DNA of 64,000 nucleotides from Micromonospora sp. WMMD1102 (GTDB taxonomy: Bacteria > Actinomycetota > Actinomycetes > Mycobacteriales > Micromonosporaceae), in assembly GCF_029626265.1 (NCBI RefSeq), contig NZ_JARUBN010000001.1, positions 1,922,001 to 1,986,000 of the forward strand. Direction: 5' to 3'. Numbering within the stretch: the first letter of the stretch is position 1; every line of letters begins with the position of its first letter. A program made the position numbers and the translations under genes. The notes beneath the pieces were generated by a model that was given only the letters and a program-made list of their open reading frames with translations, made no database searches and had not been told where the DNA came from. Positions 49,937-58,738 of this stretch are shown here, one piece after another.

Positions 49937-52591
49937 GTGGACCGCATCCGGACTACGCTGGTCGCACGAACCGAGCTGGTACAGCAGATCCTGACCGCGG
50001 TCACCACCGACCGGGGGGCGGTACTGGTGGGGGAGCGCGGAACCGGCCGCACCACGCTCGTCGAACTCGTGACCCGGCAACTGTCCACCGACCGGTACGC
50101 CGTGACCCGTACCACCGCCACCGAGGCGGGTCGGCCGATCCCGTTCGGGCCGTTCTGCCAGCTGTTCCCGGTCATCGGGGACCCGGCCCTGGCACCGAAC
50201 CGGATCCGTGCCGAGCTGGTCCGACGTGGACAGTCCCGTACGCCGCTGCTGGTGGTCGAGGACGCGCACTGGATGGACGACCCGTCGGCGAGTACGCTGC
50301 TCAGCCTCGCCCACGACGGGCACGTCCGGCTGATGGTCACCGCCCGGACGGACCTGGCCACCCCGGACGCGGTCGTGGCGCTCTGGAAGGACCGGCATCT
50401 GCGCCGGATCGACCTGCCACCGCTGGACCTGGCGGAGACGGCGGCCCTGATGCGGGCGATGCTCGGGCACCCGGTCGCCACCACCACCGTGCAGCTGGTG
50501 TACCAGTGGACCGGTGGCAACCCGCGACTCGCCACCGAACTTGTCCGGCACGGCACCGCCACCGGTCGGCTGGTCCGGGAGCGGGGACTGTGGTGGTGGC
50601 GTGGCCCGCTCAGCGTGCCGCCGCACCTGGTCGAGCTGTTCCTGCCCGAACCGAACCGGCTCACCCCGACCCACCGGGACGCGCTGGCCGCGGTCGCCGT
50701 CAGCGACGAGCTGCCGATCGAGCTGATCGACCGGGTCGCCCCGGCCGCCGTCGAGGAGCTGGAGGACCTGGGCCTGTTGCGCACGACGGACACCGAGGAC
50801 GGGGTCCGGGTCGGGTTCGCCCATCCGCTGCTCCAGGCGGTCGTCTGGGCCCAGGTGTCGCCGGCCCGCCGACGCCGGGTCGCGGCGGCGCTCGTCGAGA
50901 CGACGCGCGAGGTCGGCGGTGCGAGCCCGGACCCGGTGACGCTGGCCCGCTGGCAACTGGCCGCCGGCAGCGCGCCGGTCAGCGCCGCCGTGTTGGCCGA
51001 GGCCGCCCGACGGGTACTCCCGCACAGTCCGGAGCAGGCGCTGCGGCTGGTCCGGGCCACACCGGACCGGTCCGCCCGGGCCACCGTCGTACTCGCCGAC
51101 GCGCTCGTCGAGCTGGGCACCGGCCGCGAGGCGCAGTCGGTACTGCACCAGGCGACCGCGTCCGACCGGTCGGCCACCGGACGCGTGCTGCTCTCGACGG
51201 CGCTCGCCCTGCACCGGTGCGCGGCCGAGCGTGACCCGGCGGCGGCCCATGCCGACCTGCGGGCGCTGCGCACCGTCGCCGCCCTCGCCAGCCCCGAGGC
51301 GGTCGACGTCGTCGACGGCGCCGACGCGCTGGTGCTGCTGCTCGGCCAGCGTCCGGCCGAGGCGCTCCGGGTCGCCGACGGCGTGCTGGACCGGACGCCC
51401 GGCCGCGGAGCGGCCGGCGGCTGTGCCGTGCCACGGTGCCGGATCGTCCGGACGGTGGCGCTGGCCCTGCTCGGGCGCACCGACGAGGCGGCCGCCGCCG
51501 GAGCGGCGGTGCTGGCGGACCCCGGCGGCGGCCGGGACGCGGAGCCGGCGGGTCTGGTGGCGGCGGCGCTGTCCCTGATCGGGCTCTGGCGGGACGGCAG
51601 CGCCCCGCCGCCGCTCACCGACCCGGTCCTCGGGCGCTGGCCGAGGCCGCCGGGAACGATCCCGGGGACCCGGCTGCGGGCCGTGGACTGGCCGCTGCTG
51701 GTCGGGTACGCGCGGCTGCTCCGCGCCGAGTACCCCGCCGCGGTCGAACCGCTGCGCGAAGCGCTGGCGCAACAGGCGGAAGGGTTCCGGCCGTTCCGCT
51801 CGGAGGCGTCCGCCTGGCTCGCCGTGGCGCTCGCCGGAGCCGGGCGGCCGGACGACGCGCAGCGGGTGCTGGACACGGATCCGCCGGACCGGCTGGCGGT
51901 GCTGCCGGGCCTCGGGCCGTGGGCCGCCGGTGCGGTGGCCGCCGCCCGGGGCGACACCCGGTCCGCCGGCCGGGGTTTCGACGAGGCGGCGGCAGCGGCC
52001 CGGGCGGCCGGCTGCCGCAGCGTCGAGTTGCAGTACCTGACCTGGGCGGCGCGGTTACCGCCCGCCGACCATCCACCCGGACTGGCCGCCCGGATCACCG
52101 ACTGCCTGCCGGAGGTCGAGGCGGGACGGCTGGTGAGCGAGGCGCGCGGCGAACTGGCGCTGCTCGACCGCGACCGCGCGGGCCTGCTTGACCAGGCCAC
52201 CCGGCTCGCCGCTATGGGGCTGCCCCGGCGGGCGTGCCGGCTGGCCGAGGCCGCCACCCGGGCCTCGCCCGGTCGGGACCAGGACTACGCCGCGGCCGTC
52301 GCGCTCGCCGGCCGGCTCCGCAGCGTGCTCGGCCTGCCCGCACCGAATCTGGCGTCGCCGACCCTCACGGCCAGGGAGAACGAGGTCGCGGCCCTGGCCG
52401 CCGCCGGCCTGCCCACCCGGGAGATCGCCACCCGGCTGGTCGTGTCGGCCCGGACCGTCGAGAGCCATCTGGCCCGGGTGTACCGGAAACTCGGCATCGG
52501 TTCCCGTCGGGAACTGCGGGCCGACTGGTTCAGCCGAGCGGTCGAGGGCGTCGGGGAGTCGCCGGTCGGTCCGGAGAGTTACCTGGGCTGA
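49937..52591 (+). CDS. LAL-type LuxR-family transcriptional regulator
   Basis: An 884-residue regulator. An AAA/STAND ATPase opens with LVARTELVQQILTAV and Walker A GERGTGRTTLVEL; Walker B is PLLVVEDAHWMDD. A long helical TPR-like middle follows. The C-terminal LuxR HTH is LTARENEVAALAAAGLPTREIATRLVVSARTVESHLARVYRKLGI. GTG at 49937 is preferred because AGGGAGGGGG sits six bases upstream; an in-frame ATG lies about 30 bp further upstream. Such proteins activate nearby metabolic or antibiotic genes. It converges on the ABC exporter, and the two coding regions overlap by 13 bp. Confidence 0.9.
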   Translation: MDRIRTTLVARTELVQQILTAVTTDRGAVLVGERGTGRTTLVELVTRQLSTDRYAVTRTTATEAGRPIPFGPFCQLFPVIGDPALAPNRIRAELVRRGQSRTPLLVVEDAHWMDDPSASTLLSLAHDGHVRLMVTARTDLATPDAVVALWKDRHLRRIDLPPLDLAETAALMRAMLGHPVATTTVQLVYQWTGGNPRLATELVRHGTATGRLVRERGLWWWRGPLSVPPHLVELFLPEPNRLTPTHRDALAAVAVSDELPIELIDRVAPAAVEELEDLGLLRTTDTEDGVRVGFAHPLLQAVVWAQVSPARRRRVAAALVETTREVGGASPDPVTLARWQLAAGSAPVSAAVLAEAARRVLPHSPEQALRLVRATPDRSARATVVLADALVELGTGREAQSVLHQATASDRSATGRVLLSTALALHRCAAERDPAAAHADLRALRTVAALASPEAVDVVDGADALVLLLGQRPAEALRVADGVLDRTPGRGAAGGCAVPRCRIVRTVALALLGRTDEAAAAGAAVLADPGGGRDAEPAGLVAAALSLIGLWRDGSAPPPLTDPVLGRWPRPPGTIPGTRLRAVDWPLLVGYARLLRAEYPAAVEPLREALAQQAEGFRPFRSEASAWLAVALAGAGRPDDAQRVLDTDPPDRLAVLPGLGPWAAGAVAAARGDTRSAGRGFDEAAAAARAAGCRSVELQYLTWAARLPPADHPPGLAARITDCLPEVEAGRLVSEARGELALLDRDRAGLLDQATRLAAMGLPRRACRLAEAATRASPGRDQDYAAAVALAGRLRSVLGLPAPNLASPTLTARENEVAALAAAGLPTREIATRLVVSARTVESHLARVYRKLGIGSRRELRADWFSRAVEGVGESPVGPESYLG

Positions 52592-54507
52592 CCCGAGCCG
52601 GCCGGCATCTCGTCCCGGTGCGTCGCCGAGGCCGGCACGACCGCCGGGCCGGTGGCGTACGCGGCGGCGTGCAGGGCGTACAACTGGGCGTAGCGGCCGG
52701 CCCGCGCGACCAGTTCGGCGTGTGTGCCGTACTCGACGATCCGGCCCTCGTGCAGGACCACGATCAGGTCGGCGTCGCGTACCGTGGTCAGCCGGTGCGA
52801 CACGACCACCGTGATCGGGGCGGCGGCGCCCGAGCGGGCCGGCGCGAGATACCTGTGCAGCAGTTCCGCCTCGCTGTCCGGGTCGAGACTGGCCGCCGGC
52901 TCGTCGAGCAGCACCAGCGTCGGCGAGGTTCGCATCCGCCCCCGGGCGAGCGCGAGTTTCTGCCACTGCCCGGACGACAGGTCGGTACCGTCCGGGAAGG
53001 TCCGGCCGAGCCGGCTGTCCAGCCCGGCGGGCAGCTCGGCCACGATGCCGGTCGCGCCCGCGTCCGCCAGCGCGCTGCCCACCGCCGCCCGGTCGTCGAC
53101 CGCGTCGAGCCGGCCGACCCCGACCGTCTCCCGGGCCAGCAGCTCGAACCGGCAGAAGTCCTGGAAGACGGCGGTGATCCGGCCCCGCCACACGTCCGGG
53201 TTCACCGCTGCCAGGTCCTGCCCGCCGAAGCTGATCCGCCCGGTCGACGGCGGATAGAGCCCGGCCAGCAGCGCGACCAGGGTGGACTTGCCGGCACCGT
53301 TGTCGCCGACGACGGCGACGGTGGCGCCGGCCGGCAGCCGCAGGTCGATCGGGCCCAGCGCGGCTGCCGGCTCGCCCGGGTACCGGAAGCTGACGCCGTC
53401 GAGGACGAGGTCACCGCGCTCGGGCAGCTCCGCGCACCGTCCGCCGGTCGCGTCGTCGCGCTCGGGAGTGGTCGGGTTGCGTCCGTCGGTCGCGTCGTCG
53501 CGCCGGGCGGTGGTCGGGATGCGGTTGCCGGCCGCGCCGTCGCGCGGATGTCCGGCCAGGCGCTGGTACAGGGCGACGGTGTGCAGCGCGCGGCGCAGCC
53601 ACCCGATCAGCCAGCTCAGTCCGGTGGTGGCGCCGACCAGCCGGGTGCCGAGCAGCAGGACCAGCACGGCCTCCCCGGCCGAGGCGGTGCCGGCGAGGAC
53701 GGAGCGGGTGACGAGGTAGAGCCCGGCCACCAGCGCGACGCAGAACAGCAGCCAACCGGCGGCCACCGCCACGGCGCCCCGGGTCCGGGCCGCCTCCCGG
53801 CGTCGCGCCGAGACCGCGAAGGCCGCCCGGTGCCGGGTGGCGATCTCGCCGCCCAGCCGGTAGAGCCGGACCTCGGCGGCAGCGGCCGGCTCGGTGGCCA
53901 GGGTGAGCAGGGCGGCACGCTGCCGGTCGGCCTCGGCACCGGCGACCTCGGCCGCGGCGACGACGTTCGCCTGCCAGCGCAGCGCCAGCACCAGCGGCAC
54001 GATCGCCAACGGCAGCAGAGCCAGCAGCGGGCTGACGAACGCCATCAGGGTCACCGCGCCGACGAACCGGGCCAGCAGGCCGGCGTTCTCCACCAACGCC
54101 GCGAACGCCCCGCCGAACTCGGTCCGACGCTGGCGTACCAGCTCGGCGGTGTCGAGAAACTCCGGATCGTGGTAGTGGTCGAGGTGCGCGGGCCCGGAGC
54201 AGAGCTCCATCAGGCGGCGGTCGAACTCCAGCCCGACCCGCTGCTGGAGCACCTGCCGAAGGTCGGTGGCGACCGCGCTCGCCTGGTGCACGAAGACGGT
54301 GACGCCGACGAGGACCAGCCCGCCGGTCAACGCCCCGGTGAGCTGCCGGCCGGCCGCGCCGTCCACCATGGCGCGCAGCCCGAGCGCCTGCGCCGCCGCG
54401 ACGATGTTGAACAGCGGGATGAGTACCAGCACCGACACCGCGCGGCGCGGATCCGCCCGGACCGCGACACCCACCACCAGGCGGGCGGCGCCCAGCCAGC
54501 TAACCAC
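52579..54507 (-). CDS. ABC exporter half-transporter (subunit 2)
   Basis: A 642-residue fusion of six membrane helices and an ATPase. The nucleotide-binding domain has Walker A GDNGAGKSTLVALLAG, Q-loop VFQDFCRFEL, signature LSSGQWQKLALARG (LSSGQ rather than LSGGQ), and Walker B TLVLLDEPAASLD. An Arg/Asp/Thr-rich linker with repeats (NPTT-ERDDATGGR type) joins the halves. It forms a heterodimer with the upstream gene, whose stop it overlaps by 8 bp. GGGAGG precedes the GTG. Substrate may be a peptide or drug; the radical SAM gene is near. Confidence 0.92.
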   Translation of the reverse strand: MVSWLGAARLVVGVAVRADPRRAVSVLVLIPLFNIVAAAQALGLRAMVDGAAGRQLTGALTGGLVLVGVTVFVHQASAVATDLRQVLQQRVGLEFDRRLMELCSGPAHLDHYHDPEFLDTAELVRQRRTEFGGAFAALVENAGLLARFVGAVTLMAFVSPLLALLPLAIVPLVLALRWQANVVAAAEVAGAEADRQRAALLTLATEPAAAAEVRLYRLGGEIATRHRAAFAVSARRREAARTRGAVAVAAGWLLFCVALVAGLYLVTRSVLAGTASAGEAVLVLLLGTRLVGATTGLSWLIGWLRRALHTVALYQRLAGHPRDGAAGNRIPTTARRDDATDGRNPTTPERDDATGGRCAELPERGDLVLDGVSFRYPGEPAAALGPIDLRLPAGATVAVVGDNGAGKSTLVALLAGLYPPSTGRISFGGQDLAAVNPDVWRGRITAVFQDFCRFELLARETVGVGRLDAVDDRAAVGSALADAGATGIVAELPAGLDSRLGRTFPDGTDLSSGQWQKLALARGRMRTSPTLVLLDEPAASLDPDSEAELLHRYLAPARSGAAAPITVVVSHRLTTVRDADLIVVLHEGRIVEYGTHAELVARAGRYAQLYALHAAAYATGPAVVPASATHRDEMPAGSGQPR

Positions 54508-56455
54508 GACGGCCTCCCGCGGAGTCGGTGAAGGGCGCGGACTGCACCCGGAACATCTGGGCGTACCGGCCGTCGGCGGCCAGCAGTTCGTCGTGACTGC
54601 CGTACTCGCTGACCCGGCCGTCCCGCAGTACGGCGATCCGCTCAGCGAGCCGGACGGTGGCGAACCGGTGTGACACCAGGATCGTGGTGATCCCGGCAGT
54701 GATCTCCAGGAACCGGGCGTACAGCTCGTACTCCGCCTCGATGTCCAGGTGTGCGGTGGGCTCGTCCAGCACGAGGACCCGGGCGCCGTGCCGCACCGCG
54801 TAGAGCGCCCGGCTCAGCGCCAGCCGCTGCCACTGGCCGCCGGACAGCTCTGTCCCGCCCGTGTAGGCGTTGCTGAGCGGCGTGTCCCAGCCGTCGACCA
54901 GGCCCTGCTCGACGCCGAGGAAGCCGCCGAGACGGGCCGCCTCGACCACGGCCTTCTCGTCGGCCGGCGCCTCGACCGCGCCGAAGGCGATGTTGTCGCG
55001 TACCGAGAACGGGTACCGGCCGAAGTCCTGGAGCACCACGGCCAGCTGCCGGCGCCAGCTCGCCAGGTCGTGATCGTGCAGGTCCCGACCGTCCACCTGG
55101 ATCCGGCCGCCGTCCGGCCGGTACAGCCCGGCCAGCAGCTTGGTGACGGTGCTCTTGCCGGCGCCGTTGTCGCCGACCAGCGCCAGCGAGGACCCGGCCG
55201 GGATGACGAGGTCGAGAGCGTCCAGGACCGGGCGGCGGTCGCCGGGATAACCGAAGGAGACTCCCGAGAAGCGGATCTCGCGGCGGGGCAGCCCGCTCGC
55301 GTCCGCTCCGTCGCGTGCCCGGTCGTGGCGTGCCCGGTCGAGCGTCCGCTCGTCGCGTCTCCGCTCGTCGTGCGCCTGCTTGTCGTGCGGCTGCTCGTGG
55401 CGTGCCCGGTCGTGGCGTGTCAGGTCGTCGTCGGGGTGGTTCGGGGTGCCTAGTGCGCTCACGGCCAGCGCCGGTGGCACCGCCGCACTGGCCAGGTGCA
55501 ACCGCCGTTGCAGGTCACCGGTGAACCCGAGGGCGAACAGGCCCAGCAGTGCCTGGAGGGCGACGGTCAACTGGCCGACCGGCGGGTCGCCGGTGCTGGC
55601 CCCGTACGCCAGGGGCACCACCACGACCAGGTGTGCCGCCAGCAGCAGTCCACTGGCCGCCAGGTGCCGCCGACCGTCGGTGGTCATCCGGCGCATCTCC
55701 ACGATGCCGTCCCACCACTGCCGGGTGAAGCGCTCGACGAGCCAATGGTGCAGGCCGAACAGCCGTACCTCCTTGGCCGACGGCGCGGTCACCGCGAGAT
55801 CCCGCAGGTAGGCCGCGTGCCGCAGCTGGACCGTACGGGCGGTGTTGGCGGCGACGGCGCGGGCCATCTCCTTCTCCTGCCAGCGGCCGGCGACCACCCA
55901 GGCGGCACCGAGTACCACAGGCATCCACCACTGCCCGGCCCAGCCCAGCAGGATCGCGGAGGCCAAGCCGGTGAGCCGGAGCGGTACCAGGGCGGCCAGC
56001 GCGTTCACGGCCTGCCCGGGGGCGTGCGCGCCGATCCCGACCCCGCGGGCCTGCTCGATCCGGTCGGCGACCTCGGGGTCGTCCAGGTGCGCGACCCCGG
56101 CCGGGCGCAGCGCGCCCTCGACGGTGCGTTGGGCCAGGCTGCCGTCGACGGCGGCGGCCAGCCGCGCGGTGACCATCGCACGGATCGGTTCCAGGGCGAT
56201 GTCCAGGACCAGCGCCAGCGCGAGGAGGGTGAGCCCGGTCCACGCCTGCTCGGCCGCTGCCGGGCCGTCGTCGCCGGTCAGCGCCGTGACCAGCCGCCCG
56301 ATCGCCAGGGGCAACAGTACGACGCCCGCGACCTGTCCGGCGACGAGCCCGCCGAGCAGCGCGGTGAGCGGGGCGTGCACGCGCGGCAGTTCGCGGACGA
56401 GCGCCGGGACGCTGCCGGGACGGCGACTCAGGCCGGCGGGCGGTGCGGTCGACAC
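54500..56455 (-). CDS. ABC exporter half-transporter (subunit 1)
   Basis: A 651-residue membrane/ATPase fusion. The ATPase shows Walker A GDNGAGKSTVTKLLAGL, Q-loop VLQDFGRYPF, signature ELSGGQWQRLALSRAL and Walker B VLVLDEPTAHLD. Between the membrane domain and the ATPase is a linker of about 50 residues with many His, Asp and Arg (RHDRARHEQPHDKQAHDERR). A frame starts at GTG 56464, but AAGGAG is only one base from it; GTG at 56455 has eight-base spacing and is the likely start. Expression is probably controlled by the mini-ORF and hairpin upstream. Confidence 0.92.
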   Translation of the reverse strand: MSTAPPAGLSRRPGSVPALVRELPRVHAPLTALLGGLVAGQVAGVVLLPLAIGRLVTALTGDDGPAAAEQAWTGLTLLALALVLDIALEPIRAMVTARLAAAVDGSLAQRTVEGALRPAGVAHLDDPEVADRIEQARGVGIGAHAPGQAVNALAALVPLRLTGLASAILLGWAGQWWMPVVLGAAWVVAGRWQEKEMARAVAANTARTVQLRHAAYLRDLAVTAPSAKEVRLFGLHHWLVERFTRQWWDGIVEMRRMTTDGRRHLAASGLLLAAHLVVVVPLAYGASTGDPPVGQLTVALQALLGLFALGFTGDLQRRLHLASAAVPPALAVSALGTPNHPDDDLTRHDRARHEQPHDKQAHDERRRDERTLDRARHDRARDGADASGLPRREIRFSGVSFGYPGDRRPVLDALDLVIPAGSSLALVGDNGAGKSTVTKLLAGLYRPDGGRIQVDGRDLHDHDLASWRRQLAVVLQDFGRYPFSVRDNIAFGAVEAPADEKAVVEAARLGGFLGVEQGLVDGWDTPLSNAYTGGTELSGGQWQRLALSRALYAVRHGARVLVLDEPTAHLDIEAEYELYARFLEITAGITTILVSHRFATVRLAERIAVLRDGRVSEYGSHDELLAADGRYAQMFRVQSAPFTDSAGGRRG

Positions 56456-56576
56456 GAGAGACACTCCTTGGCGAGGTCGACGGTTCCGGTCGTCCGGCCA
56501 GCGGCATCGGCTGCCGGGGCAGGCAGGTCGTCCGGCGTGCGGCTCGGCGGTTGCCGGGGCGGGCTCGTGGTGCCGC

Positions 56577-56604
56577 GGTGGTCACCCCCCACGGGGTGAC
56601 CACC
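56577..56604 (-). promoter_or_regulatory. 12-bp hairpin in the leader of the ABC exporter operon
   Basis: GGTGGTCACCCC and GGGGTGACCACC form a perfect 12-bp stem with a 4-nt loop, 20 nt after the mini-ORF stop and about 120 nt before the transporter start. It could be an attenuator whose folding depends on ribosome position on the mini-ORF, or a stem that lowers read-through from a precursor gene to the transporters. There is no U-tract. Confidence 0.6.
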
Positions 56605-56623
56605 GCCATCAGGCACGTTGCCC

Positions 56624-56656
56624 TTACAGGGCGTCGACCGGCGGGTAAGCGCGCAT
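56624..56656 (-). CDS. Ten-residue mini-ORF (MRAYPPVDAL): leader peptide or tiny precursor
   Basis: The ORF MRAYPPVDAL is preceded by AAGGAGGTGG at ideal spacing from the ATG, one of the best ribosome sites in the window. It lies in the promoter gap between the ABC exporter (same strand, downstream) and the radical SAM gene (divergent). The hairpin at 56577-56604 follows its stop. Two readings fit: a leader peptide whose Pro-Pro pair can stall ribosomes and control the transporter, or a minimal RiPP precursor modified by the radical SAM enzyme. Neither is shown. Confidence 0.5.
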   Translation of the reverse strand: MRAYPPVDAL

Positions 56657-56926
56657 GATCCACCTCCTTCGCTGGCGGCGGGCAGCGGACCGTGGCGGCC
56701 GCCACGCCAGAACGCTAGGTGTCCGGGCGCACCGGGGAATCGGTAGCCGGGTACGCAACCGCGCCGCCGCGACCACCGAGACCCGACCGGTACGCCGGTG
56801 CCGCCGGCGGCTCGCGGCTGCGTACCCGGCCGCAGCTCTTGCGTACCCGTCGCCGATGCCGGGGACGGTCCGCCGCCCGTACGGTTCCGGCGACCGCACT
56901 GCCGACCCGTCCGGGAGACCCGTCTC

Positions 56927-58018
56927 ATGAATGTCGACGCAGTTCCGAACGTCCTCATCTGGGACGTCACCTTCGCCTGTCCACTGCGCTGCTCGCACTG
57001 CTACACCGAGTCCGGCCGGCGCCGCCCGCAGAACCTCAGCCACGAGGAGATGCTCAGGGTGGCGGACGCCCTCATCGCCTTCCGCCCGCTCCAGATCACG
57101 CTGTGCGGGGGTGAGCCGCTGACCGTGCCCCGCATCGTGGAGGTGGTGGAACGGTTCGCCGCGGCCGGCGTACGGGTCTTCCTCTACACCAGCGGCTGGT
57201 CCGTGCCGGAGGAGACCGTGCGGCGGCTGGCCGGCAGCGTCAGTCGGATCGTGGTCAGCGTGGACGGTGCGACCGCCGAGGTGCACGACCGGATCCGTGG
57301 CCGCGTCGGTTCCTTCGACCGGGCGATGGCCGCGCTCGCGCTGCTGGACGCGGAGAGCGCCCGGCGGATCGCGGCGGGGGAGTCCCCGCTGCGGTTCGGC
57401 ATCGACAACGTGGTGGTACGCAGCAACTACCACCAACTCGACGAGTTGTGCTCCTCCGTCGCACCGCGCTTCCCACACCTGACCGACCTGGCGTTCGGCG
57501 CGGTGGTGCCGACCGGCCTGGCCAGCCGGGTCTCGTACGGCGAACACGAGATGCTCGGCGACGAGCAGGTCGCGGCCCTGGTCGAGGAGGGGACCAGGCA
57601 GCGGCTCCAGCAGGCGGCCCCGCCCTCGGTCAAGGTCACCACCACGGACAACTTCGGTGTGCAGATGCATCCCGACTACATCGCCAGCCATCCCGACTTC
57701 CGCCCCATGGAGGTCGAGCCGGACGGCGAGGTACGCGCGATGCCGATCTACGAGGGGACCGTCGGCAGCCTGCTGACCGAGGACCCGTTCGTGCTCTGGG
57801 AACGCGCCCGGAGTCGCTGGCACGACCCGTTCGTGGTGGAGACGCTGCGCGGCATCCGGAGCAGGACGGACTGGGCCGAGGCGGTGCGCCGGATCGACTA
57901 CCGGTTCGGCTCGGCGGAGGTCCGGGCCCGGATCGACCGTCGCCCGGTCTTCGACCCGACCCAGGCGCCACGCCAGCTCGCGCTGCGCCCGGTCGGCGGC
58001 GGCGGCGCACGGCGCTGA
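56927..58018 (+). CDS. Radical SAM enzyme (peptide-maturase type)
   Basis: A 363-residue radical SAM protein. The [4Fe-4S] motif is C18-PLR-C22-SH-C25 (CxxxCxxC), followed by ITLCGGEPL (the GGE SAM-binding motif), VFLYTSGWS and SRIVVSVDGATAEVHDRIRG. These match the peptide-modifying and heme-d1 NirJ-like branch. The C-terminal half has almost no cysteines, so a SPASM domain with auxiliary clusters is absent. It is divergent from the ABC exporter and mini-ORF, and convergent with the response regulator. The ATG at 56927 has GGGAG about nine bases upstream. The substrate is unknown. Confidence 0.85.
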   Translation: MNVDAVPNVLIWDVTFACPLRCSHCYTESGRRRPQNLSHEEMLRVADALIAFRPLQITLCGGEPLTVPRIVEVVERFAAAGVRVFLYTSGWSVPEETVRRLAGSVSRIVVSVDGATAEVHDRIRGRVGSFDRAMAALALLDAESARRIAAGESPLRFGIDNVVVRSNYHQLDELCSSVAPRFPHLTDLAFGAVVPTGLASRVSYGEHEMLGDEQVAALVEEGTRQRLQQAAPPSVKVTTTDNFGVQMHPDYIASHPDFRPMEVEPDGEVRAMPIYEGTVGSLLTEDPFVLWERARSRWHDPFVVETLRGIRSRTDWAEAVRRIDYRFGSAEVRARIDRRPVFDPTQAPRQLALRPVGGGGARR

Positions 58019-58084
58019 GTCCGGATCCGGGTACGGCGCTGAGCCGACCCCGCGCACGGCGGTAGCCGAATGTCGCAGCAGCGG

Positions 58085-58738
58085 CTACAACTGGGTGTCC
58101 TCCAGGAAGCGTAGGACCGCGGTGACCCGTCGGTCCGCCCGGTCGTCGGGCGGCAGGTCCAGCTTGGCGAAGATGCTGCGGATGTGCTTGTGCACGGCGC
58201 CCTCGGTGACGAACAGCCGCTCGGCGATGGCGCCGTTGCCCAGTCCTTCGGCCATCAGCGCCAACACGTCGCGTTCCCGGGGGCTCAGCCGGCTCAGCGT
58301 ACTGTCGGGCCGGCTGCGCGACAGCAGTTGGCCGACCACCTCGGGATCGAAGGCGGTGCCGCCCCCGGCGACCCGGCGCAGCGCGGCGAGGAACTCCTCG
58401 ACCCGGCCGACCCGTTCCTTCAGCAGGTAGCCGAGCCGTTCGGTGCCGCTGGCGAGCAGTTCGGTCGCGAAGGTCTGCTCGACGTACGCGGACAGCACCA
58501 GTACGGCGAGGCCCGGCTGGCGGCGCCGGGCCTCGACCGCGGCGACGATACCCTCGTCGGTGTGCGTCGGCGGCATCCGGACGTCGACGATGGCCACGTC
58601 CGGGGCGTACGCGTCCACGGCCGCGAGGAACGCGCCCGGTGTGTCGGTGGTGGCGACGACGTCGAGCGACTCGGCCCGCAACAGCAGCGCCAGACCCTCG
58701 CGCAGCAGCGCGTCGTCCTCGGCGATCACGATCCGCAC
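58085..58738 (-). CDS. NarL/LuxR-type response regulator
   Basis: A 217-residue regulator. The receiver domain has VIAEDDALLREGL (acidic pocket), the phosphoryl Asp in VAIVDVRMPP, and the conserved Lys region GYLLKERVG. The C-terminal HTH is LSPRERDVLALMAEGLGNGAIAERLFVTEGAVHKHIRSIFAKL. The GTG start at 58738 overlaps the end of the kinase gene by 13 bp, so the pair is co-translated. The likely target is the divergent membrane-protein gene at 60164 and perhaps the pair itself, through the palindrome at 60060. Confidence 0.93.
   Translation of the reverse strand: MRIVIAEDDALLREGLALLLRAESLDVVATTDTPGAFLAAVDAYAPDVAIVDVRMPPTHTDEGIVAAVEARRRQPGLAVLVLSAYVEQTFATELLASGTERLGYLLKERVGRVEEFLAALRRVAGGGTAFDPEVVGQLLSRSRPDSTLSRLSPRERDVLALMAEGLGNGAIAERLFVTEGAVHKHIRSIFAKLDLPPDDRADRRVTAVLRFLEDTQL

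Noticed and set aside
49525..52257. 910-codon minus-strand frame over the LAL regulator
   Set aside because: Ser/Arg/Ala-rich antisense artefact of codon bias; the LAL frame has clear Walker and LuxR motifs.
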